A stretch of DNA of 64,000 bases from JAFDYH01 sp049840875 (GTDB lineage Bacteria; Bacteroidota; Bacteroidia; Chitinophagales; Chitinophagaceae), in assembly GCA_049840875.1 (NCBI GenBank), contig JASGJE010000009.1:220948-284947 (forward strand). Direction: 5' to 3'. A model generated the notes under the pieces. That model ran no database searches. It worked only from the letters and a program-made list of their open reading frames with translations, and was not told where the DNA came from. Position numbers and translations under genes: made by a program. Shown here piece after piece: positions 45,087-52,506 of the stretch. Each line of letters begins with the position of its first letter. Within the stretch, counting starts at the first letter, position 1.

Positions 45087-46436
45087 CTATTTAGTTTCTG
45101 TGATCCAGTAGTTCAATGTCAATTCAACACGACGGTTCTTTGCACGACCTGCTGCTGTTTTATTATCAGCGATCGGCATATCCTGGCCATGACCTGCAGA
45201 TACCAACCTGCTTTCATCAACACCTTTGCTTACGAGGTATGTTTTTACTGCATTTGCACGGGCTTCACTCAATACCTGGTTTTTATCAGCCTTACCAGTG
45301 TTATCTGTGTGGCCATCAATTGCGAGTTTCATACCTGGGTCTTCGCTCAATACTTTTACCACATCATTCAATCCCTTGTTTGATTTAGCAAGAAGTTTTG
45401 CACTTCCCGTAGCGAAGTAAATGTTGTGCGCTGCTACTTCCACCTTCTTCTTGATTTCTTCTTTAATAACAGGGCATCCTTGGTTTTCTTTCACACCTGG
45501 CAGGTTTGGACATTTATCTTCTTCATCATTGATGCCATCTTTATCGCTATCCGGTATAGGGCAACCCTGGTAGCGAACAACACCAGCAACATCCGGACAT
45601 TTATCTTCTTCGTCATTTACACCATCCTTATCTGTATCTGGTATCGGGCAACCGCCATATTTTGCAAGACCTGGTACATCAGCACATTTATCATCTTTGT
45701 CAGCGATGCCATCACCGTCTTTATCCGGGCAACCTTGTAAAGAAGCCAGGCCAGCAACATCAGGACAAGCATCAAGGCTATCAACAACACCATCATTATC
45801 CTTGTCGATATTAACAACAACAGGAATTGGTGGTGGCGGAATGACTTTTTCTTTTGGTTTGCCAAGGCTTTGTGATACACCCAATGAATAGAACATGTTG
45901 TTTGGTAATTGCTTGTTGTCGAAGCTTAAGCGATAGTTTGCCAGTACATGAATGAAAGCTTCGCTTGCAATGTTGATTTCAAGGCCAACACCTAATGGCG
46001 CATAACCAGCAACACCAAAATTCTTCCAGTAGTTGCCGGCGCCGATACCAGCAGTAAGGAATGGATTGACTACTGCTGTTGATTTTAAAGCACGTGCATG
46101 TATTGCAACTTCCAGTTCATTATAATAATCCTGCAGGTTCGATTTGTTTGTAAGGCCAGAAAGCGTGCTGCTTCCGAAAACTCCATTATATCTCGCTGAA
46201 ACATCGAGGTGATTTGTCAATCCTTTCCAATAAGCGATTGAAAAACTTGGATCAAGGCGCGAACCTTTATGCCAATCACCACTTTTCAACACATCATGAA
46301 GCGAAGTGTTTTTGATGTCTGTTGGTGTTTGGAAATCGATAAGGTTAAAACTGAATCCAATAGTTGAAGGTTTTTTCTGACCGAAACTTATAAAGCCAGC
46401 GGCCATCAAAAGGGAGAATAACAAAGAGCGTCTCAT
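45087..46436 (-). CDS. OmpA-family protein with thrombospondin type 3 repeats
   Basis: 449 residues. A signal peptide (LLMAAGFISFGQ) is followed by an eight-stranded type barrel region (about 25-195). Then come calcium-binding TSP3 repeats (about 205-320), recognised by repeated DKDxDGxxDxxDxCPxxxG units with CPDVAG and CP-I-PDxD spacing. A C-terminal OmpA domain (about 330-445) has IYFATGSAKLLAKSNKGLND, LAIDGHTDNTGK and LSEARANAVKTYLVSKGVDE. It links the outer membrane to peptidoglycan. A distinct promoter with a palindrome lies upstream. Confidence 0.93.
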   Translation of the reverse strand: MRRSLLFSLLMAAGFISFGQKKPSTIGFSFNLIDFQTPTDIKNTSLHDVLKSGDWHKGSRLDPSFSIAYWKGLTNHLDVSARYNGVFGSSTLSGLTNKSNLQDYYNELEVAIHARALKSTAVVNPFLTAGIGAGNYWKNFGVAGYAPLGVGLEINIASEAFIHVLANYRLSFDNKQLPNNMFYSLGVSQSLGKPKEKVIPPPPIPVVVNIDKDNDGVVDSLDACPDVAGLASLQGCPDKDGDGIADKDDKCADVPGLAKYGGCPIPDTDKDGVNDEEDKCPDVAGVVRYQGCPIPDSDKDGINDEEDKCPNLPGVKENQGCPVIKEEIKKKVEVAAHNIYFATGSAKLLAKSNKGLNDVVKVLSEDPGMKLAIDGHTDNTGKADKNQVLSEARANAVKTYLVSKGVDESRLVSAGHGQDMPIADNKTAAGRAKNRRVELTLNYWITETK

Positions 46437-46540
46437 AATTAATAAAAGGTTTTTTTCGATAATGTGATTACTAAAAACAGTTTCCTGTTTAGAAAAGATA
46501 TTAGACTGTCTTTTTCATCGGGTCGTTGTATAATAGATTG

Positions 46541-46548
46541 CAAAAGTA
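46541..46548 (-). promoter_or_regulatory. -7 box (TACTTTTG) of the ompA-like gene
   Basis: TACTTTTG on the minus strand is an exact TAnnTTTG about 105 bases before the start codon, leaving a leader of about 100 bases. Confidence 0.55.
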
Positions 46549-46550
46549 TA

Positions 46551-46586
46551 AATATTTACAACTTCTGCATAGTAGTTGTAAATATT
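46551..46586. promoter_or_regulatory. Perfect inverted repeat at the ompA-like promoter
   Basis: AATATTTACAACT (46551-46563) and AGTTGTAAATATT (46574-46586) are exact reverse complements separated by 10 bases. The repeat begins two bases upstream of the -7 box and covers the -33 region, as expected for a repressor or activator site. Confidence 0.6.
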
Positions 46587-46904
46587 AATATTGAAACTAT
46601 TCGATAAAGCTTACTCAATTTCAAAAGTAATTACTTATTCATCACTAATATTCGTTCGTACAATACGTAATATGTAAAACAATAATCATGTAATTTGTTT
46701 ATTATTTATTGCATTATTAATATCGGGCAATGACAAGTCATGTTGAAGAACGGAATTCCAGGAGATAGCTGGCGATTGTTTGTTTTGCTTTGATAATTCT
46801 TTCCGGCGTTATTCTAACTATCACCGGATTGGTGTAGAAGAGTATGTCATCAAACGAATTTAACGAATGCCTGCTTGTTTAATTGGCAACAAGTTCTACA
46901 TTAA
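46587..46904. other. AT-rich intergenic region
   Basis: About 320 bases between the ompA-like promoter and the 3-hydroxyacyl-CoA dehydrogenase stop. No coding potential, strong hairpin or repeat was noticed; the composition is AT-rich. Confidence 0.5.
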
Positions 46905-47801
46905 TTAGCGATTTGCAAATCTGCCACTAACAACTAATTCTTTATTCTCTGCAGCATAATTATAGAATCCTTCTCCTGATTTAATACCTAATTTACCGGC
47001 AGTTACCATGTTGATCAGTAAAGGACAGGCTGCATATTTAGGATTGCCAAATCCATCATGCAAAACATTTAAAATGGAAAGACAGACATCTAATCCTATG
47101 AAGTCTGCTAATTGTAATGGCCCCATTGGGTGCGCCATACCAAGTTTCATTACCGTGTCAATTTCAGTTACGCCGGCAATTCCTTCATATAAACTATAGA
47201 TCGCTTCATTGATCATCGGCATCAGTATCCGGTTTGCAATAAAGCCAGGATAATCATTTACCACGCAGGGTATTTTCCCAAGTTGTTTGCTTAGAGTAAC
47301 TATCGCTTCAGTATTTTCTTTCGTTGTTGAATAACCGTTTATTATTTCTACCAGTTTCATTACGGGCACAGGGTTCATAAAGTGCATACCGATTACGTCA
47401 GCGGGACGTTTTGTAACAGCAGCGATTTTAGTAATTGAAATGGAAGAAGTATTTGTGGCGAGTATGCAGCCATTCGGAGCTGCTTCGTCTATCTGCCGGA
47501 AGATATTTAGTTTGATATCTACATTCTCTGTCGCAGCTTCTACAACCAACTGTGCATTTTTTATTCCTTCGCTGATGGATGACTTCGTGATGATGTTATT
47601 AATTGTTTTCTCTTTTACATCATCAGTAATCGTTCCTTTCGCAACCTGGCGATCAAGATTTTTTCTAATTGTCGCAATAGCCTTGTTTAATTGTTCTTCA
47701 GAAACATCAATCAGCGTTACGCTAAAACCATTTTGTGCAAATACATGGGCGATACCATTACCCATAGTACCGGCGCCGATAACTGAAACCTGTTGGATCA
47801 T
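46905..47801 (-). CDS. 3-hydroxybutyryl-CoA / 3-hydroxyacyl-CoA dehydrogenase
   Basis: 298 residues, usual length for the short bacterial form (Hbd/PaaH-like). The NAD fold is SVIGAGTMGNGIAHVFAQNG. The catalytic region has NTSSISITKIAA, the catalytic His in GMHFMNPVPVMKLVEII and Glu in the same stretch, and VVNDYPGFIANRILMPMINEA. The C-terminal dimer domain has GMAHPMGPLQLADFIGLDVC. It oxidises L-3-hydroxyacyl-CoA with NAD+ in fatty-acid or amino-acid breakdown. It is divergent from an acyl-CoA dehydrogenase, which fits a shared pathway. Confidence 0.93.
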   Translation of the reverse strand: MIQQVSVIGAGTMGNGIAHVFAQNGFSVTLIDVSEEQLNKAIATIRKNLDRQVAKGTITDDVKEKTINNIITKSSISEGIKNAQLVVEAATENVDIKLNIFRQIDEAAPNGCILATNTSSISITKIAAVTKRPADVIGMHFMNPVPVMKLVEIINGYSTTKENTEAIVTLSKQLGKIPCVVNDYPGFIANRILMPMINEAIYSLYEGIAGVTEIDTVMKLGMAHPMGPLQLADFIGLDVCLSILNVLHDGFGNPKYAACPLLINMVTAGKLGIKSGEGFYNYAAENKELVVSGRFANR

Positions 47802-47827
47802 AAAGCTGTTTTACCGGTGCAAGATAG

Positions 47828-47992
47828 AGAGAAGGTACAAAGGCACAAAGGCGACGAGGCACAAAGGCACAAAGTGAATGTGATAATGAGCTAATATGCA
47901 AATATGCTAATGAAAGCTATCAGCGTTATCATCATACTCTTTCAGCTCAAAATACTTTGTGCCTTGTTGCCTCATTGCCTTCATACCTTCTC
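47828..47992. repeat. Long composite inverted repeat of GGCACAAAG words
   Basis: GGCACAAAG-type words occur four times in the left arm (47834-47876), and the right arm (47952-47990) reads the complement (CTTTGTGCC, TTGCCTCATTGCC). Both arms end in GAGAAGGTA-like sequence. Nested inside are TGATAA (47881) and TTATCA (47927) with AGCT pairs. It fills most of the divergent gap between the two acyl-CoA genes. Confidence 0.6.
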
Positions 47993-48028
47993 TTTTCATA
48001 ACTTCGCGGCATAATAAAACGATTGTAT

Positions 48029-49213
48029 ATGGCGGCTCGTACAGATCTTTTTGAAAGCCCGGATTATTTTAATGTAGATGCGTTATTGACAGATGAACAT
48101 AAACTGGTTCGTGACTCAGTACGTAATTATGTGAAGAAAGAAATATCACCGATAATCGAAGACTATGCACAGAAGGCTGAATTTCCCCAGCAGATCGTAA
48201 AACAATTAGGCGATTTGGGATGTTTTGGCCCGACAATTCCGGTAGAATATGGTGGCGGCGGTCTTGACTACATTTCGTATGGTTTAATGATGCAGGAACT
48301 GGAACGTGGCGATAGCGGTGTTCGTTCTACGGCCTCGGTGCAAGGCTCGTTAGTAATGTTTCCGATAAATGCATACGGCAACGAAGCGCAGAAGAAAAAA
48401 TATTTACCAAAGTTGGCCAGTGGTGAATGGTTAGGCTGTTTTGGTCTTACAGAACCTAATCATGGAAGCGATCCGAGCAGCATGCTGACAAATTTTAAGG
48501 ACGCAGGTGATCATGTCATATTGAATGGCGCAAAAATGTGGATCAGTAATGCGCCGTTTTCACAGGTGGCAGTGGTGTGGGCAAAAAATGAAAATGGCGA
48601 CGTGCAGGGGATAATCGTTGAACGAGGAATGCAGGGATTTACCACGCCGACAACACATGGTAAATGGAGTCTTCGTGCATCTGCTACCGGTGAACTTGTT
48701 TTTGATAATGTAAAAGTGCCGAAGGAAAATATATTGCCGGGTGTAAAAGGATTGAAAGGTCCATTGAGTTGCTTAACTAAAGCGAGATATGGTATTGCCT
48801 GGGGTGCTGTTGGCGCTGCAATGGATTGTTATGATACAGCTCTTCGTTATTCAAAAGAGCGGATCCAGTTTGATAAACCTATTGGTGCATTTCAATTGCA
48901 GCAGAAGAAGCTTGCTGAAATGGTAACAGAGATTACAAAAGCGCAGTTATTGAACTGGCGACTCGGTGTGTTGATGAATGAAGGCAAAGCAACACCGCAA
49001 CATGTAAGTATGGCAAAACGAAATGCCTGTGAGATTGCAACAAATATCTGTCGTGATGCAAGACAAATGCTGGGCGGAATGGGTATCACAGGCGAATACC
49101 CGGTGATGCGCCATATGATGAACCTTGAGAGTGTAATCACTTACGAAGGAACACACGATATTCATTTGTTGATAACCGGTATGGATGTGACGGGGTTTAA
49201 TGCGTTTAAATAA
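48029..49213 (+). CDS. Acyl-CoA dehydrogenase, glutaryl-CoA dehydrogenase-like
   Basis: 394 residues from the ATG at 48029 (MAARTDLFESPDYFN). The FAD- and substrate-binding blocks GCFGLTEPNHGSDPSSM, KMWISNAPFSQVAVVWAK and the C-terminal ARQMLGGMGITGEYPVMRHM with the catalytic Glu in ESVITYEGTHDIH are present. The RSTASVQGSLVM and TEPNHGSDPSS text is characteristic of glutaryl-CoA dehydrogenases, which oxidise and decarboxylate glutaryl-CoA to crotonyl-CoA in lysine/tryptophan breakdown. The divergent 3-hydroxybutyryl-CoA dehydrogenase acts two steps later. The electron-transfer flavoprotein is not in the window. Confidence 0.92.
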   Translation: MAARTDLFESPDYFNVDALLTDEHKLVRDSVRNYVKKEISPIIEDYAQKAEFPQQIVKQLGDLGCFGPTIPVEYGGGGLDYISYGLMMQELERGDSGVRSTASVQGSLVMFPINAYGNEAQKKKYLPKLASGEWLGCFGLTEPNHGSDPSSMLTNFKDAGDHVILNGAKMWISNAPFSQVAVVWAKNENGDVQGIIVERGMQGFTTPTTHGKWSLRASATGELVFDNVKVPKENILPGVKGLKGPLSCLTKARYGIAWGAVGAAMDCYDTALRYSKERIQFDKPIGAFQLQQKKLAEMVTEITKAQLLNWRLGVLMNEGKATPQHVSMAKRNACEIATNICRDARQMLGGMGITGEYPVMRHMMNLESVITYEGTHDIHLLITGMDVTGFNAFK

Positions 49214-49300
49214 AAGACCGAAGTCCAGAAGTCCGAAAGTCAAAAAGAATTAACCATGCTTAGAGAGTGATTCTTCGGACTTCCGACTATTTTGACTTCT
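49214..49300. repeat. Inverted repeat built from AGAAGTC words
   Basis: The left arm GAAGTCCAGAAGTCCGAAAG continues TCAAAAAGAAT; the right arm reads ATTCTTCGGACTTCCGACTA and TTTTGACTTC, its complement with shifts. It lies between the acyl-CoA dehydrogenase and aroK. Confidence 0.55.
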
Positions 49301-49309
49301 AACTTAATT

Positions 49310-49816
49310 ATGAAAATCTTCTTCATCGGTTTTATGGGAACAGGTAAAACTTATTCTGGCAAACAATTGAGCCAGAAGTTAAGTATTCCATTCTTCGATC
49401 TTGACGAAGAGATTATCAAGCACGAGAAGAAATCTATCAACGAGATATTTGCTGAGAAAGGCGAAGAGTATTTCCGGTTGCTGGAAAAGGATGTATTGCA
49501 TATTGTGACAGAGTATAATGAAAGTTTTATTATGGCCTGCGGTGGCGGTACGCCTTGCTATTACAATAACATCGATTATATGAATAAAGAAGGTATATCG
49601 GTGTGGCTGAATACATCTGTTGATATATTGTATCAGCGGTTAATTAATGAAAAAGATAAGCGGCCTTTGATAAAGGATCTTAGCGAGGTGCAGTTGAGAG
49701 GGTATATCGCTAAAAAGTTTTCGGATAGAAAGATATATTATGAACAAGCCAGTATAATAGTAGATGATGAGCCGGTGAGCCTGGATAAATTGATTGAAAA
49801 GATATTTCATGCATAA
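49310..49816 (+). CDS. aroK: Shikimate kinase
   Basis: 168 residues from the ATG at 49310 (an upstream in-frame ATG lies in the repeat). Walker A is FIGFMGTGKTYSGKQL. The shikimate-binding Asp lies in PFFDLDEEIIKHE. The Arg/Gly block is ACGGGTPCYYN, and the lid has DKRPLIKD. It phosphorylates shikimate at the 3-hydroxyl with ATP, the fifth step to chorismate. It overlaps the DUF423 gene by 8 bases (ATGCATAA), so the two are probably co-translated. Confidence 0.92.
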   Translation: MKIFFIGFMGTGKTYSGKQLSQKLSIPFFDLDEEIIKHEKKSINEIFAEKGEEYFRLLEKDVLHIVTEYNESFIMACGGGTPCYYNNIDYMNKEGISVWLNTSVDILYQRLINEKDKRPLIKDLSEVQLRGYIAKKFSDRKIYYEQASIIVDDEPVSLDKLIEKIFHA

Positions 49817-50198
49817 AGGTTTTTTAAAAACTGCCGCCGCTCTTGGAGCATTGGCAGTTATACTGGGAGCATTTGGCGCACACGGATTAAAGCAAATTGT
49901 TCCGGCAGATACAGTCAGCACTTTTCAAACCGGTGTGCAATACCAGATGTATCATACTCTTGCATTGCTGGCAGTTGCTATTGTCTTCGAAAGGTTTCCG
50001 AATAGACTTATTGCTCTCGCCGGCACTTTCTTTATTGTCGGTATTATTTTATTCTCCGGGTCGTTGTATGCATTAACAGCTCTCAAAGCAACAGAAACCG
50101 TTGGACTAAACGGTATAGGAATCGTAACACCGTTCGGAGGTTTATTTTTTATTGCTGGTTGGTTATTATTGTTTGCGGGCTTGAGTAAGAAAAGCTAA
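49809..50198 (+). CDS. DUF423 family membrane protein
   Basis: 129 residues from the ATG at 49809, within the end of aroK. Four membrane segments are seen, with the signature ALGALAVILGAFGAHGLK at the start, FQTGVQYQMYHTLALLAVAI and LYALTALKA and the end segment LFFIAGWLLLFAG. Function is unknown; the family (YgdD-like) is widespread. It is convergent with and overlaps the histidine kinase gene by four bases. Confidence 0.88.
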   Translation: MHKGFLKTAAALGALAVILGAFGAHGLKQIVPADTVSTFQTGVQYQMYHTLALLAVAIVFERFPNRLIALAGTFFIVGIILFSGSLYALTALKATETVGLNGIGIVTPFGGLFFIAGWLLLFAGLSKKS

Positions 50199-52135
50199 TT
50201 CAGTGGCAATGTTATTGTAGTCGTTGTTCCTTTTTCACCATCGAACTGTATTTCGCCTCTGATAGCTGCTACCCGCTTCCGGATATTTTGAATGCCATTA
50301 CCGAATTGCCGGAGCTTTTTTATGTCAAAGCCAATACCGTTGTCGGCAATGGTTATTTTCAAATTTTCATCAACAGAAATATCGATGGTTATCTCGGTGG
50401 CCCGGGAGTGTTTTAATGCATTGGTGAGAGTTTCTTTGACGCAGAGAAAAATATTTCTTCGTTTGTCCCCTGTTATTTCCAGGGCGTTGATCTGTTCCGG
50501 AGTGTTGATTCTGCAAATTATATCCGTGTTCTCAAAATATTCCTGCGAATAGGCCCGGATATAGGATACGAGATTATCAACAGTATCATTGCCGCTGTTC
50601 ATGGTCCAGATGATCGCATTCATTTTGTTCAGCACATCATTTGCGGACTCTGATATCTTTTCGATCTCTTTTGGTACATCGCCTTTCATTTTGTTCTTTG
50701 CAATCTCACTCATCAGACGGATTGCCGTCATTCCAGAGCCAAGTTCGTCATGCATATCCGCCGATATACGATCGCGTTCTTCCTGCTGCGCTTTGAATAC
50801 GGCAAGCTCTTTTTCGTATTCCTTCATTTGATTTTCACTCTTCAGGCGTTCCCGTTCTCTTGTCTGTTCAATTAGTCGTACACGTGTTTTGTAGCTAAGC
50901 GCCATCAGAAAGAAAATAAACTCTACAAGCAGGCCTATTTCATAATAAAACAATGAATTGCTTAATAAAGCGGGCCATGTTCTGGGGAATTTTCCAAAGA
51001 GGATCAATGCCTGTGAAAGAATAGAAAATAGCAGCATTGCGAGGTTTCCCCACACGATATACTTTAGCATCTTATCCTTCCTGTTCAGTATTCCATAGAT
51101 GATAACAGCGGGTATTAATAACACGATCAGCGCAATTTTCGTAAACGTCTCGATGCTGTTTTGCGCCGGAAAATTATTACTGAAGAAATGAAACCAGGTA
51201 AAAAGGATCATCGCACCGATCAGCAATGAAATGCCCCCCCGGAACATGCGGTGTAAGAACGGGTGATTTCTCTCAGTATCGATAAAATATTGCATGAAGA
51301 ACAGGTAAAACACGTAGCCTGTTGATTGCATAATGAAGTCGAGATAGGTTTCAACGAAATAATTGAAATGTGAAGCATAGTTATAATAGAATGACTTTAT
51401 AAAAAGCATTGTTCCAAGCATAAGGCCGTAGAGAGAGTAAAAAAGGAATTCATCGGTGCTACCGGAGAAGTAGTTGGCAAATGAAAATAGTACCATCATG
51501 AGGAATAAACCACAGATCACGTAGGTAAGCATGTTCATGTCTTCCGTTACGTTGTGCACCATAGTAACATAGGCAGGGAGGTATAGTCCGTAAATCAGGC
51601 GGGGACGGATAACATTGTTGTAAGTTTTCTCCATTCTTAATTCGGCAATTATGGTTGCTGAATCGTGTGGCAGTATTGAAAAATAGCGATAGCCGATGCT
51701 ATCTGGATTATAGGGAAGGGTGCGCGGCAACGGCATCAGTTCGCCGTTACCTACACGATAAAGATTAATGGTATTGAAATAAAACCCCGGGAAGAAATAG
51801 GCGCCACAGGCCGTATCTGCTGTATTGCGAACTTTAAAACGAACGACCGCGGTTTTCGGAACAAGATCATCCGGCACACTGCGGACTTTTTCACTACCTT
51901 TTTTAAACGTCAATGAATTGTAATAGTATGTCAACGACGAATCGCCTGAAATAAAAGCCAGCTCCATATTGGCGCTTATTGTATCAGCAAGTTTTGTTTT
52001 ACTGATATCATAATAAAAGATGGCTGCACTACCCTGGGAAAAGACGTTGGATTTGCCAAATGCAATGAAGCAGAGCAGGAAAAGAATCGACCGAATTGAC
52101 AATCTATGCGAAAAGATATGACGGTATATTCTCAA
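50195..52135 (-). CDS. 7TMR-DISM sensor histidine kinase
   Basis: 646 residues. A signal peptide (ends NVFSQ) leads to a periplasmic 7TMR-DISMED2-like beta domain (about 35-185). Seven membrane segments follow (about 195-400), then a coiled coil (LIEQTRERERLKSENQ). The dimerisation/phospho-acceptor block is ISADMHDELGSGMTAIRLMS (NarX/LiaS type), followed by the ATPase N-box VKETLTNALKHSRATEI and G-box IADNGIGFDIKKL. It probably senses an extracellular, perhaps carbohydrate, ligand and signals to a NarL-type regulator. No regulator gene is adjacent. Confidence 0.9.
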   Translation of the reverse strand: MRIYRHIFSHRLSIRSILFLLCFIAFGKSNVFSQGSAAIFYYDISKTKLADTISANMELAFISGDSSLTYYYNSLTFKKGSEKVRSVPDDLVPKTAVVRFKVRNTADTACGAYFFPGFYFNTINLYRVGNGELMPLPRTLPYNPDSIGYRYFSILPHDSATIIAELRMEKTYNNVIRPRLIYGLYLPAYVTMVHNVTEDMNMLTYVICGLFLMMVLFSFANYFSGSTDEFLFYSLYGLMLGTMLFIKSFYYNYASHFNYFVETYLDFIMQSTGYVFYLFFMQYFIDTERNHPFLHRMFRGGISLLIGAMILFTWFHFFSNNFPAQNSIETFTKIALIVLLIPAVIIYGILNRKDKMLKYIVWGNLAMLLFSILSQALILFGKFPRTWPALLSNSLFYYEIGLLVEFIFFLMALSYKTRVRLIEQTRERERLKSENQMKEYEKELAVFKAQQEERDRISADMHDELGSGMTAIRLMSEIAKNKMKGDVPKEIEKISESANDVLNKMNAIIWTMNSGNDTVDNLVSYIRAYSQEYFENTDIICRINTPEQINALEITGDKRRNIFLCVKETLTNALKHSRATEITIDISVDENLKITIADNGIGFDIKKLRQFGNGIQNIRKRVAAIRGEIQFDGEKGTTTTITLPLN

Positions 52136-52493
52136 TGCAGTCTATTATTGTGTCTTCCAAAAGTATAACATCCGGTTTGTATTTCACCTTTTGATATATA
52201 CCACTTTAAGGGTATTATTTGCTTAAATACTTTAGGTTTGTGCACTTTGACTATTCTAAGAAAAATGCAATCGCCGTAATAGAAATAAAACAAACTATCG
52301 AGGGTAGTCCTGTTTGAAAAACTCCCATTATCCGTTGTAAACTTTACTTGCAAAAAACGATTAACAACCTGAACCTATCATCATCGGAACTATTCAATGC
52401 GGCTTGAAAATGAAGGTGAACATGCTGATAAAATTTGATGATTGTACAATAAAGTGTAGTGTCGTTTTGAGATGGCTCTCACCGCTTTATTAT
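52136..52493. other. Intergenic region between histidine kinase and ftsK
   Basis: This divergent gap of about 360 bases contains no supportable gene; one short minus-strand frame overlaps the kinase start but resembles nothing. The ftsK promoter box lies at its right end. Confidence 0.45.
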
Positions 52494-52501
52494 TATCTTT
52501 G
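52494..52501 (+). promoter_or_regulatory. -7 box (TATCTTTG) directly before ftsK
   Basis: TATCTTTG is an exact TAnnTTTG and ends five bases (CGGCC) before the ftsK ATG. A TTTG lies 24 bases further upstream. It implies a near-leaderless transcript. Confidence 0.5.
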
Positions 52502-52506
52502 CGGCC

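Noticed and set aside
47828..47992. CRISPR array
   Set aside because: The repeated words are only about 9 bases with irregular spacing and pair as a palindrome; there are no spacers or cas genes.
52132..52353. 73-codon minus-strand frame upstream of the histidine kinase
   Set aside because: No recognisable domain, no leader, and it overlaps the kinase start; best seen as non-coding.
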